DNA of 64,000 nt from Tritrichomonas foetus (taxonomy: Eukaryota > Parabasalia > Tritrichomonadida > Tritrichomonadidae). The stretch is from contig MLAK01001459.1 in the NCBI GenBank assembly GCA_001839685.1, positions 2,679 through 66,678 of the forward strand. Direction: 5' to 3'. A program made the position numbers and the translations under genes. The notes below the pieces were generated by a model. The model searched no databases. It was not told where the DNA came from and worked only from the letters and a program-made list of their open reading frames with translations. The first letter of the stretch is position 1. Each line of letters begins with the position of its first letter. This document shows, piece after piece, positions 12,401 to 20,634 of the stretch.

Positions 12401-12722
12401 CGTAGAAGCATTGAAACAAGTTACTTCATTTAACGGAATTTCTTCTGACCAGCAAACAATTTTCTGGAGAGTTGTTGAATCATTTACATCTGAGCAGCGA
12501 TCTGATCTTCTGAAATTTTCAACTGGAAGAACTCGACTGCCACCAAACAATAGAAACAATAAGTCTTTCTTGAGACTCGACAGTCTTAATTCTCGAGATG
12601 CAATGCCATCATCTTCAACATGCTTCCATCAACTCCATTATCCATTTTATTCATCATTTGAGAAAGCAAGAAAATTGATTTCTTTAGCAATTGAATTTAC
12701 AGATACATTCGAACTTTCTTAA
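3405..12722 (+). CDS. Giant HECT-domain E3 ubiquitin ligase
   Basis: The 3,105-residue frame ends in a HECT domain (about 2750-3105). It has the N-lobe signature around FAHERGVDAGGPARELVS, the motif RFAGALIAICIRTGLV, and a catalytic region SSSTCFHQLHYPFY, placing the active-site cysteine at residue 3073 (codon 12621-12623). HECT ligases receive ubiquitin from E2 on this cysteine and pass it to substrates. The upstream 2,700 residues are mostly unrecognised; residues around 330-580 contain repeated ASDGNFLY/VSDGSYLY-type strands suggesting a beta-propeller, as in very large HECT proteins such as HECTD4. Residues about 2504-2546 are Asn/Met-rich. The N-terminal 45 residues look poorly coding; the Met at 3540 is a reasonable alternative start that would leave a more typical 5' spacer. 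Intron-free. Confidence 0.9.
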   Translation: MRYFIDNLTHSYLMREGNSKYILGGIHEVKSQIIITIYCELSGDLMSNPSEGQSNDSVEITLPIFPINYDDQMIEMNFDPQIPAKKQNHNNQNFRFPDESLIVDMMLHPSILTSFSTRFEVWRQVLSPIFLNHPQDSWNAQQMLILFFGFLKERGASIYQQETENKHRIDEQYINDLETINKIHYQNDEPDEEMQNNISEIKNAEDASKFVNSFKKIEIQKDAISNYYKYEKITKFLLEKMNSEPTEETILNVFKWGIIISDVSTVFESYIQMEKMQENFNFSQKYYTKQILKDLVSNFSLYNSIFSPFCTDIKEDVQIPKIQPQRTKTSIIASDGNFLYCLFQKQLYIKPLSRTTQINYKINKSQIKNGIIKNFESQIEFIAIFCLSKYLFLVSDKNMEAHDGSIYLLDKENVLNSQNIQITKDNLHKVPIKSSNSKYFPLLTSQNVVSDGSYLYSFDPLSSRVHIFKFDSIFLVMIHSIELSHFSCMSNDNLIMYINGCIFTVIENLARGNMNTYKFSSFSLIDGSLIKQYNFSQKYQLISVYYDFYQNLFWIIHQKGTFYISKMKNFGSQSCLFTGVDLQNIYSLSKVLESEATDFDTLSYQIISFLDYYSAHFVGCSFMSSITRRNHYSGDSSSFYDPKTACFFAPCRQDTVLSLFHSLMYYLEKDDLRYHQKQLCILLRLLTYNITNFNDRNINEFHYFLDEDLLCQILMKLREILNDKKYKFLHCSISFFFIDSFSNIFKGKCCTECAPCFNLIWNTMCSDYIFGAIRRIYSCHEYPYSISSSRSILEPIIKYLTLPNKKLSKPQTEFIDTFFSNLMFEMRSIYQKFPTEFPTQAKLIQNSFFTFSYLLTSEILNYLDQLDENTITQIENSHLIYLFRKWMMLLVPLTKYSRLCSVLSFLNPLYFKIKEKVNLFGNKYPTNKSASMTFLDSIYYEVFFLNIEFLFAQMNGGSEVKNISQFEWLIDQTKDSKLTLNHVYTIYEAMLSGNAQTSPMKRKLKKGFSYNAIGYDKNDISSNTVEKLISTLIQNNESESIKSLFDYLYTKVNSVMAKRKISEEDRHIERLFIVALMKQLGLSNEFCLLNFQILKGDKPVLSHYIKRIVDCTFLLRRIFAQARQKEAISTTTSIQSQTASSLSTTNSRSLSFSELKKAIIMKCLFLLHLEPCVKCNVNEFEKYFGELLNKIRTFITSNITLEEYFNLLDTSENAQRHAQNSLSSFTKILQIEKFSPLGDYLIQSIASTGIVSKFIETVEGYDIFKSSEAYMDLIVLLNILNDKIYKATNKAAVVSFTILFLSISLSISKYSDDMIYVPMKRLIPNILEKKKNFFEDEFFSLIAFIVSHFSLYHNEIPKDFIKEIEFELFSENSVICAHIPIAHLACISNFGLIYEKNILIQALSDCPPSAFHQVCSLISDMKIETNDKILLLHTIMSEIANITSGESKLFLIEKPSVTTTEVLPNSVCKTSSAILCGCCELIYICRRFLNENDEDMINIISFILDTNNPNTQSCAQNDFKGDYRINDSTNGETKSQLMIFKDKRFLFAVFAILSNSINEINKYSLIKDSESDKIYYIENIDYKNMNYMAWQVPISDKSVLKEIPFSQNLKPISLIPFSISQFTNTDLLIPYFVYYLEHPKNTVFDESLTFYIISSLKEYSLDPEFLTKFLKSFATLKVHSLSFTDSDTSFKSILHKHLSILKSGFYFKKSPIPIFYCASPCDNLVDTQYQITKEFLISKCSSVLFMTDILIKNNYYFTVDLENALYCDIGILKLNYDGWTKDSLLISLRDKKKCLINSQNPTSISNKLLFVFDGKSFEASVFDVTTQKLVHSRTFPDYQIVFAVVLYGNEFIKYELSNECPTWLTQSHESSIQFIQSLVPLSGSIVFHRKLPKAFMRQTKKTQNIDYLNNHIKEKINNKMFEMEKIKNDNHIMVQIYKNEEGNKKKSLITYSSDMLSFTNKDFNISFLPRIDAFTTNKVLFSESYRSDSFPLMNHICYYEISHSWHLLFHKIYNQQDTLIIDDNLLIDKYPQTIQMLQKTRMPNISLDNYGILPPGILNYFVSCNSHFLRRDTVYQLLLYCLSTTNMSIESILKFFCIKENKLLKYYLNLLLMIEPITVELMNKSIPFKLDVSVVDKFISSNRHLEAASINKINKYIRSPDKIDQFIQLWADSINHSFRDPNSFSIVDCHPTAIYIPPQKFKVVEQQGIDGFIIIQDGSFIQYDSNKIIAQITYGNDQTITLDSVPIVIEANSCKVVTLSCGVAVIPYSNNDHSYLFDTFIHFFVSLKYFIKFIGENSNRDYYMIQKVRIQLYIDFIDAMIYQTPFLRLHGKEYLLFLNKTLPVFPLDYEQGLLQRMNLLYQYNGGDPAYSYIKPFLEEHQITWSEKPFLYLKIIFPEFSSESEINHIQHSVQDKELKIPLSPFPRKISKKDNPMIYINIIKRLLLPREKLNGYPIHFLIFDWIKYINSFPPIDSKTIEGNILQIKFTCFTPNKISINLSISEIHNNKINNNTMNNNFDNNMNHSINHNMNHNMKKNMNENPNQNTLKLLLSYSPDFDSSIPIQSNTMFSVDPTHNIIFVKIADNEIIWDTLKFYIEAEKPKDFEDNLNQYGKKFLKLHRDRFVSDIKVIATMCDSVIDQTILSCVTKAVFSKLKLKLELNPQVLTHKRLNHHLHILILRARLILILNWAIFNQLINYKDDPSFKKLLSSVSNTLKLDSLRKAIDSKSGSRSAHLHVDRKIAGEVRAGNIKDFNKTVIAQVANQYNNVSSFRVKSDKPWNVSFAHERGVDAGGPARELVSVLASDLCALECGLVVPVPNARNKIGGNRECVIPVPSPLISFQDAQNRYRFAGALIAICIRTGLVQYFNFPHLVWEYLLSQELEISSIFEIDQSYKLQIESLQDAMNNENENSQAFNQRFVVLNSFGDEVPLTQNGKNEIVTIHNVGKYISMANEFRIKEMKPFLEAMRNGLWENLNIEPLPNLDWTTLEFAACGESEISVEALKQVTSFNGISSDQQTIFWRVVESFTSEQRSDLLKFSTGRTRLPPNNRNNKSFLRLDSLNSRDAMPSSSTCFHQLHYPFYSSFEKARKLISLAIEFTDTFELS

Positions 12723-13149
12723 TTCTTTGTTAGAATAAAATATTGTTTAGTATGCATTTTTCTTTTATTTCATTTAATGTATCATGAATTTCTGTCGAAT
12801 GTCAAGTGAATTCCTTAAATTAAAACCCATAAAAAGAAATACTAATGTTCGCATCGTCATATTTTATTAATATAATCTTGACAACCTCTTTAGAATGATT
12901 TTTGATATGAATAACAATATCATTTTGCCAAATCAAAACTCACAAGATGATATTATTATATTGCAAAATCATTTACATTAGAAGATATGACTCTTTTAAA
13001 ACATCAAAAGAGTCTTTTGTTTTTATAGTACACTTTTATAAGTGAGATTGGAAAGAAGAAATTCACATTTAGTTTCAAATACTTTATTATCAAATCAGGT
13101 TCTTCAGAATTCGTTATTATTATTATATTTTTTCAAAAAACTTTCTTGT
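12723..13149. other. Convergent intergenic spacer with a hairpin
   Basis: This AT-rich spacer separates the 3' ends of the HECT ligase and the AGC kinase. Its only clear structure is a perfect 9-bp inverted repeat, GACTCTTTT (12989-12997) and AAAAGAGTC (13006-13014), with an 8-nt loop, followed by a T-rich run. I see no gene in it. Confidence 0.6.
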
Positions 13150-14499
13150 TTACATCTCTGTTGGATTCAAAATTGATGGTTGATCTTCTTCGTCTCCCTC
13201 ACTGTAAGACTCACTGAGCTCGTTTGCGCCTGCGATGTAAGAGAATCCATCGAAAGCGTTTTGATCGCCAGGAGTTGGTGTTGCGAGTGAATCCATTGGA
13301 TTCTCCATAGTGAATTCTGTGTCGAAGTTTCCTGCGATTCCCGTTGAATCAGGCGGCACAAATTCTGGCTTATATTTCTTTGCCAGGACATCTTCAAAGT
13401 TTAAATCTTTGAAGAAAGGATGAACTTTAATTTGATCGAATGTGGCTCTTGTTGATGGGTCCTTTTCGAGAAGCATAGAAATAAATGAGATTGTGTCTTT
13501 ATCCGCCTTTCTTGGGAACCTTGGGCGATCCGACCTGATTGACTGGAACATTTTCGCTTTATTTTCATTATAAAAAGGAGTCTTTCCATAGAGAAGCTCG
13601 TATGTCAAGACTCCGAGTGCCCACCAGTCGATTTCTGGGCCATAGGGTCTCCTTGCTATGATTTCAGGTGCTATGTATTCTGATGTTCCACAAAATGTTC
13701 CGGTGGAATTTGAGAAATCACTCAAAGTCTTCGAAAGCCCAAAATCAGTCAGCTTGACATGGCCTTGCTGATCAAGGAGGACGTTCTCAGGCTTCAGATC
13801 CCGATAGATGACCCTCTGGACATGCAAGTAGTTAATGGCAAGGGCAAGCTCGGCAATATACAAACGAACTTCGTCAATTGGAAAAGATCCCCGATTCGAT
13901 AGATGATAAAATAATTCGCCGCCTGCCGCATATTCGAGGCCTAGGTAAACTTTGGTTTCGTTCTGGAAAGCGAAGCAAAGGTTGACGATGAAGGGGTGGC
14001 GCGCTTTCATTAATACATTTCTTTCTGTGAAAATCGTATGAACTTTTTCGGCTTTCACTAAACGGTTTTTATGAACTGTCTTGACGGCGTAGAATTCGTT
14101 TGTGCCCTTTTTTTGAACGAGCATTACTTTTCCATAAAATCCGCGGCCGAGCACCGAGATGATGTTGAAGTTCTCCATCGACATGTTTGGCGTTTGTAAG
14201 GTGATGTTCCTGATTTCGTTGACCCAAGAGGCGATCACATCTGGCGAATCGTTATATAGCGTTAACGGTCGTTGTTTGGCGATATGTAAAACAAAGCGAG
14301 GCGGTTTTTCACCATTGAGACATTCGATAACGGTCGTTGGGACGATTTCGATGACCTTATCAAGATCGTTTTCATTTTCGTTTTTGTAGATGAGGAGGTG
14401 GTTCGTAGTGAGCTTACAGAGACGCTTGTGCCAGAATCCAAACTTGGCACCCTTCTTCTTCAAGACGTCCTTCAGTATCGTTGGCTCTTTTGGATCCAT
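13150..14499 (-). CDS. PH-domain AGC-family protein kinase (Akt/PKB-like)
   Basis: From the Met at 14499 the product is 449 residues; an upstream in-frame Met at 14532 would add 11 residues that look non-coding. An N-terminal PH-like domain (about 1-100) starts with a lysine-rich KKKGAKFGFWHKRLCKL stretch, suggesting phosphoinositide binding. The kinase domain follows: glycine loop GRGFYGKV near 118, VAIK-type Lys140, YRDLKPEN with catalytic Asp234, DFG at 252-254, activation-loop TFCGTSEY with Thr272 (PDK1-type site), and APE at 277-279. The C-tail keeps a turn-motif-like FDTEFT and a hydrophobic motif FDGFSY with Ser420. All catalytic residues are present. This is the Akt/PKB architecture, but S6K- or SGK-like paralogues cannot be excluded. 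An AAGGTTAA element lies about 45 nt upstream. Confidence 0.9.
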   Translation of the reverse strand: MDPKEPTILKDVLKKKGAKFGFWHKRLCKLTTNHLLIYKNENENDLDKVIEIVPTTVIECLNGEKPPRFVLHIAKQRPLTLYNDSPDVIASWVNEIRNITLQTPNMSMENFNIISVLGRGFYGKVMLVQKKGTNEFYAVKTVHKNRLVKAEKVHTIFTERNVLMKARHPFIVNLCFAFQNETKVYLGLEYAAGGELFYHLSNRGSFPIDEVRLYIAELALAINYLHVQRVIYRDLKPENVLLDQQGHVKLTDFGLSKTLSDFSNSTGTFCGTSEYIAPEIIARRPYGPEIDWWALGVLTYELLYGKTPFYNENKAKMFQSIRSDRPRFPRKADKDTISFISMLLEKDPSTRATFDQIKVHPFFKDLNFEDVLAKKYKPEFVPPDSTGIAGNFDTEFTMENPMDSLATPTPGDQNAFDGFSYIAGANELSESYSEGDEEDQPSILNPTEM

Positions 14500-14541
14500 T
14501 ATCTGATAAAAATTAAATAGATTAACATTCAAAAATTTGTA

Positions 14542-14549
14542 TTAACCTT
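14542..14549 (-). promoter_or_regulatory. AAGGTTAA half-site upstream of AGC kinase
   Basis: On the minus strand the sequence reads AAGGTTAA, 43-50 nt above the preferred kinase ATG. It matches half of the double motif seen at other spacers. Single copy, so weaker than the paired sites. Confidence 0.25.
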
Positions 14550-15215
14550 GATTAGATTGAAAAAGTTTTAAATGTAATGTAGAAAAAAGCGGTTGTTTTT
14601 AAAAAAAATTGGAGAAATGAAACCAATATTTTCTAATCCATTGAATTACTTGAATAAGAGAATATAAATTCTGAAATTATTTCGTTGATATGATGGTGAA
14701 ATATTTTGAAAACGAATTACTGAAAAAGATGATTTAACGTTATGAAAATGAAATAATTAGTTTTTTTTAACTTCAGAAAGATGTTAGAAGATAATTCAAC
14801 ATATGAATATCATATTTACATAATTTGTAAGCATGTGTAATCATGAAAAGAGATAGGAATTGGGTTTTTAGGTTCCTCATTTTTTTTCTAAGTTTCCCGT
14901 AAACTAATTGATAAATTGAGAATTCTATGAAAATCTATTAGAAAAAGTTCATTTCTCAAGAAAAAATGAGAATTTCAACTAAAACTAATTTATCATGACA
15001 AGGGAAACTCTGTTTTGTTTTTTACAAAAAAGTACTTTTTGAATCGCCTTTAAACATGAATTATTTTCATGATTAGGATTATTAATCACTAGTGAAATTA
15101 AATTAGAGTTAATTTGGTTTTTACATACCCAAATATTATGCCAACAAGAACAGCTTACCAACGATAAGTTGGCAAAAAGTTTTTCTTAATATTAAAGTGC
15201 TACTGAAAATTTTAA

Positions 15216-15236
15216 AGTCAAATGAAAAGTCAAATT
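15216..15236 (+). promoter_or_regulatory. Double AAGTCAAAT direct repeat
   Basis: AAGTCAAAT occurs at 15216-15224 and again at 15228-15236, exactly 12 bp apart. It is followed shortly by an AACAAAAAGTG stretch, which also follows the motif at 44206. It is about 200 nt above the likely start of the HEAT-repeat protein. Confidence 0.4.
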
Positions 15237-15346
15237 AACAAAAAGTGTTCATTACTATTTTATTCAGAAATTTCTGTTGTTTACAACAGAATCACACTTG
15301 AGCGGAATATTGTATATTTTACAATTCATTTTCTGAAAAAGCGAGT

Positions 15347-18300
15347 GTGTCAAATTCATTTTTGAATGAAGAGTTTCGGATATGTGAAATTAAGGTCAAT
15401 TTAAAAGGTCAAATTCCTAATGACAATCGTCTTTTTTTGAAAGAAATTATTCATTTTTTTCTCTTTTTGATTTTGTCAGCGGATACATACTATCGAACTT
15501 TGAACTCCTTATTGGAGCATGGCGAAACTTCGGACCATCAAATTTTACAGACGCTCGTCAAATGGAAATCAACTTTTTCCAAAAAATGGTTTGATAAAGT
15601 TTGTGATCCGCCTGTTCAATCCCTCGTGCTTGTTTGGGAGACTTTATTTAAATTAGTTGAAATCGATGACGCCACACTTTCAGTCGCCGCATTCAATGCG
15701 ATTGGCGCTTTGCTTATTTCAATTTCACCGTTTTATTCCGACTATTTAATCGAGTCTTTTCGCTCAATTGTCGCCGATATTCCGGTTTCTCCAAACACAT
15801 CAATCGCCGTTATTTCGATTTTTGTCTTTTTATCTCATCTTGTCGGACCTCATAAAATCACAAATTTCTTCGAATCGATTTGCGTGCTTCACTTTTTAAA
15901 CAACCTTCATTCATTCATTCAGTTTCTTCCACAGCTTATCAAACAGATGAACCAAATGACTTTTGAATTTCATTTGAGATTGATGATTTCTTTATTAACG
16001 TCTTTTGGACGTAATCCAAACTCACAATTTGTTGATTCAATGGTTTGTCTTATTGAGCGATTTCCACGTCGCTTAATGAATGAGTTGTCAGGTTTTCTAA
16101 ACACAAATAATATGTCAGCGACACTTTTTGCTATTGGTTCGAAAATTCTTGAGTCTCCAACTCTATCGGCATATCTTTCTGAAGATCAAATGAAAATTAT
16201 GTTTGATGAAGCGAAAAAAATATTTAATGACATTTCCAGTGCTTCTCAACTTGAACAAGCTGTTAGAATTCTTTCAAGGCTTTCAAAATTGAAAAGTCAT
16301 GTCAGTGAAGAAGTGAATGATTTCATTGATGAAATCTTCAAAAAAGATTACCCCCCACATATTAAGCGAAATTTAATTCCATTAGCAAAAAATATGGACT
16401 TCGTTCGACCACAGGAAGGAGATTCATCAAATGTCTTAGCAATAAAAGTTTCCTCTTTATCAAATTTTGGACCTGAATATGATTCTGATGTCATCAACAT
16501 CTTATCTGACTTAGTGACTCGTACTGATGAAGTTTTTACAGCAGTATCAGACTTTCTTGCTATAAATTTAGCTGGTCTAATGGAAAGAACGAAAAAGAAC
16601 GAAGATTTAAGGCCCATACTATCAAATATTATCAATACAATTGTTGTTTATAAAGATAGAAATTGGGTACAACAAGTTGCAATTGCAGGATTTATTGAAA
16701 AAAATAATCAATTCGATTGTACCAAGTTTGTTCCTGATTATGTTGATAAATGCATCAAATTTTTGATTCATTCAAGTTTGTCACCACATGAAGCACTCTC
16801 TGAAAAAGCTAGAAAAGCTTTTTCCAGTTTTGTTGGAAAGTGTAACATTGAAACTATTTTGTCTGCTTTATTATATGTTGATTTCTTTGATGATAATGTC
16901 GCATATAAAGCTGTTATTCTTTTGAATGAACTTTTTGAAAAAGTTTCTTCACCAAGATATCGAGAATTTATTTATATATTCGATGAAATTATTCTTGAAA
17001 GTCATTCGCGAAATTTCCAATCGGAATTTTTATATTTTCTTTCACATTTTGACTCCAAAAATCAAGCTTTCTTTCCTCGTTCATATGACAATATGTGCCT
17101 TAATTTAATGCAATATTATTATTATTCATTTTCTCGAGTTCCTTTAGCAACTAATCAATTAGTTGATAGTGAAATTAAACAATGCCCATCTTTGCTTCAA
17201 AATACTGCGACTGATATTGTTGCCAATTCATCTTTATATGCATCTGATCTTCTTCAACCTCTTCGTAAGTGCTTAGTCTTTTTAAACGCAACAACCAAAC
17301 CTAATACTAATATGATTACACAACTTTTACCCCTATTTCCAGCTGAAATGATATCATTTTTATTGAAAAACCCTCCAACATCTGCCTGTGAAAGTTTAAT
17401 TCCAATTGTGGTGAAAATGTTTCATTCGTCACAAAATTTGGAAGTTACAGCAAAGTGTGTTCTATTTTTATTAAAGAGCAATAAAGATACAGTTAAACCA
17501 CTCATAAATTATTTGATTGGAATGATCCATGCAAAGCAAGTACAAACTTGCTTTGTTGGAAAAATTTTTGTGAATGCAATTAAAAATGTAACTGATGGAA
17601 ATGATAATACTTGTGCATTTTGCTTATTAAGTGATCTGCCACTTGCAGAACGAAATTTATTTGCACTAGAATTAACTACTATTTATGATGAAAAATTTAT
17701 TGGATTATTAAGAGCTCAGTTTCCATTTCTTGGCATTTTTAGCAATCCTGACAAGGCTGTAGAATGGCTTAAAGCAAACTCTATGGCTACATGGCCCATC
17801 CATAACACTATATTTGCGAATAAAGTTACACATGAATTATTACATCGAAATATTAAAATTGTACTTGATGATTATAACCTTAGTAATGATCACTGGAAAT
17901 ATTTATTAAAAAATAAGAAGTTATTTGATATAACTATTCTTATTCGTAATAAAAATGAAATCAAAACCAAGATACTAATTGGGAGACCTAAAGTTGTTAC
18001 TTATAAACATCAACCAGTTTCAAAAAATATAATTAAATTACCAACGCTTTCCCCATTTATGAAAAATAATCAATATATAAATAATTCACCACTTTTGACT
18101 TCATTCTTTGATCATTCATTCATTCAAATTTCTAAAGAAATGTTCGATCATATTGTTGAAGAAAATAAAGATAATCCTGCAGTTTATGAAGCATCAATTC
18201 GATATTCAAAAAGATTTAATTATTTCAAACCAAGTATGGACTCAATTAACATGGGCAATGTTCAAAATCCACAGTATACTTCAAAAGATTTGCGAAAATT

Positions 18301-20634
18301 CTGTATTATTGCAAATAATGATGCACCCATTCAATTCTTTGATATGGTTGCTTCACTTGCATCCGCAAATATTACAAGTATTTTAAAACCGAAGAAATTG
18401 TTTTATTTTATGAGGTTTATTCGAGACGTTCTTTCCAAGAATTTACGAAATTATCAAGGAATTCGCAGTATGACACTTCTTAATTTAGATAAAATGGTTG
18501 GTGCACTTTACCAAGATGATACATTTTACGATTATTTATTAAAAGAATTAGCTACATTATTATTTAATGTACTTTCAATTAAAGAACAAGCTGAACTCTC
18601 AAATAAATATCCAATTTTCACTTCATTTTTTGCATCAACTACTCAGCAACATATTCAACAAATTATTGAATTCGAAATTCCTTCATATCAGATCATGGCT
18701 ATTCGAATTTGCTCGCAAAATGAAGCACTTGAATTAATCCCTTTGTTCACTGCCAATTCACTAAAAACTAAAATAGTTGATACAGAATTAACCAATTATT
18801 ACATCAAACATCATCAACAAATTACAAATATTTCATCTTATTTGAAGATATTATTACGTCCAAAGTCTGCTTTAATTGTGAATAGCTTTGATTTAGCAGC
18901 CATTCTTCTTACCATGCTGAAAGTTGTATATAGTGAATATAGTACATTTTTTGAAGAAATACCAATAAATGGATATTCTATTGAGCGCATTATTGAGTTA
19001 ATTATAGTTTATTTTCAAAGTCAACTTCGCGATGCTGAACCTTCAAAAAAACAAACATTATATATAAATGAAGTTGAGGCTGTAGTTGAAACTTTTTCTG
19101 CAAATAATTCAGTGAAAAACGGCCATTTGTTTACACAATGTTTAATGAATCATATCAATCAAGTTAATCCAGTGAAAATTATTCTTGATAAGCTTATTGA
19201 TGACAACACTTTGTTTTATATCTCGTTTTATATTACTGTAAAGCTCATCCAAGTTCTCAAAGGTGAAGAAAAAACCCGCTTTTTGGAATTAATGCATTCA
19301 TCAATGTCAAAGTTCACGCGTAAATCAAGAGCCCAAGCATTACTTAAAATGTTTGAAGGAAAAGAAATGTTGGACAAAGCATTTTTGTATTCACTTGCAG
19401 AAACAGATAACATCGATGAAATTAATCAATCATACGATAACATTGTTTTCAAGGAATATAATAAGGATTCCCCCCAAAACACTGAGAAAATCCAAAATTC
19501 TCTTCTTTCCAATGGAAGTAAGGAGGAAATTAACGAAACACAATTGACGGAAGAGAAGGATAGAGAAAGAACATCAATAATTGAGATGCATGTTCCAGAA
19601 GAAATGTTAAGTAAAGATGAGAATTCATTAATATTGGATGAAGAAATAATGTCTGATGCCATATCAGAAAATATAGCAGATGAAGATACTGAAACAACAA
19701 ATGAAATAAGTTCCGAACCAATAAATGAAGAGACAGCTGAAGAAGTTAATGAAGAAACAAATGAAGAGACAAATGAAGANNNNNNNNNNNNNNNNNNNNN
19801 NNNNNNNNNNNNNNNNNNNNNNNNNNNNNNNNNNNNNNNNNNNNNNNNNNNNNNNNNNNNNNNNNNNNNNNNNNNNNNNNNNNNNNNNNNNNNNNNNNNN
19901 NNNNNNNNNNNNNNNNNNNNNNNNNNNNNNNNNNNNNNNNNNNNNNNNNNNNNNNNNNNNNNNNNNNNNNNNNNNNNNNNNNNNNNNNNNNNNNNNNNNN
20001 NNNNNNNNNNNNNNNNNNNNNNNNNNNNNNNNNNNNNNNNNNNNNNNNNNNNNNNNNNNNNNNNNNNNNNNNNNNNNNNNNNNNNNNNNNNNNNNNNNNN
20101 NNNNNNNNNNNNNNNNNNNNNNNNNNNNNNNNNNNNNNNNNNNNNNNNNNNNNNNNNNNNNNNNNNNNNNNNNNNNNNNNNNNNNNNNNNNNNNNNNNNN
20201 NNNNNNNNNNNNNNNNNNNNNNNNNNNNNNNNNNNNNNNNNNNNNNNNNNNNNNNNNNNNNNNNNNNNNNNNNNNNNNNNNNNNNNNNNNNNNNNNNNNN
20301 NNNNNNNNNNNNNNNNNNNNNNNNNNNNNNNNNNNNNNNNNNNNNNNNNNNNNNNNNNNNNNNNNNNNNNNNNNNNNNNAATGAAGAAACAGCTGAAGAA
20401 ACAAATGAAGAGACAAATGAAGAAATAAATGAAGAGGTCAATGAAGAGACGAATGAAGAAACAGCTGAAGAGACAAATGAAGAGACAAATGAAGAGGTCA
20501 ATGAAGAGACGGCTGAAGAAACAAACGAGGAGACAAATGAAGAAACAGCAGAAGAAACAAATGAAGAGACGAATAAAGAAACAAATGAAGAGGCTAATGA
20601 AGAAATGAATGAAGAGACACAATTAGAAGCATAA
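15347..20634 (+). CDS. Large HEAT/ARM-type helical-repeat protein with acidic 12-bp-repeat tail; 5' end and gap uncertain
   Basis: An open frame of more than 1,400 residues predicts alternating amphipathic helices like HEAT/ARM solenoids; I cannot name the family (large scaffold or karyopherin-like). The frame has no ATG near its beginning: it opens with GTG at 15347, and the first in-frame Met is about 200 residues in, although coding character begins much earlier. An ATG at 15420 is out of frame by one base and would join the frame if the 7-T run at 15431-15437 had one more T. Near the C-terminus the protein becomes an acidic tandem repeat of four residues (TNEE, TAEE, VNEE), cut by 600 Ns. 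After the gap the same repeat resumes in another frame of the given coordinates and ends at TAA 20632-20634, so the gap length is a placeholder. Confidence 0.75.
15392..15413 (+). promoter_or_regulatory. Double AAGGTCAA motif inside the apparent 5' end of the HEAT gene
   Basis: AAGGTCAA occurs at 15392-15399 and 15405-15412, 13 bp apart, immediately before an ATG at 15420. Its position suggests that the upstream part of the open frame is promoter and not coding. Confidence 0.4.
19693..20631 (+). repeat. 12-bp coding minisatellite (TNEE/TAEE/VNEE)
   Basis: The unit is ACAAATGAAGAR with variants ACAGCTGAAGAR, GTCAATGAAGAG and ATAAATGAAGAG, giving four-residue repeats of Thr/Val/Ile-Asn/Ala-Glu-Glu. 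Both flanks of the N gap consist of these units, so the missing sequence is almost certainly more of them. The array encodes a long acidic, probably disordered tail. Confidence 0.9.
19780..20379. other. Assembly gap of exactly 600 N inside a coding repeat
   Basis: The round length, and the frame change between the two sides, show that the true length is not known. Any reading frame predicted across it, on either strand, is artificial. Confidence 0.97.

Larger units (their letters stand above)
14500..15346. other. Divergent intergenic spacer
   Basis: An AT-rich spacer between the 5' ends of the AGC kinase (-) and the HEAT-repeat gene (+). It contains candidate regulatory half-sites near both ends (14542-14549 and 15216-15236) and long A/T runs. 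No RNA gene or conserved reading frame was recognised. Confidence 0.6.

Noticed and set aside
15000..15440. An intron to explain the missing ATG of the HEAT-repeat gene
   Set aside because: No GTAYGT-type donor and no ACTAACACACAG-type acceptor seen in the region; a one-base change in a T run is simpler.
19426..20622. Long minus-strand frame across the N gap (Phe/Cys/Ile-rich)
   Set aside because: It is the reverse reading of the acidic 12-bp repeat and the Ns; the plus-strand frame carries the gene.
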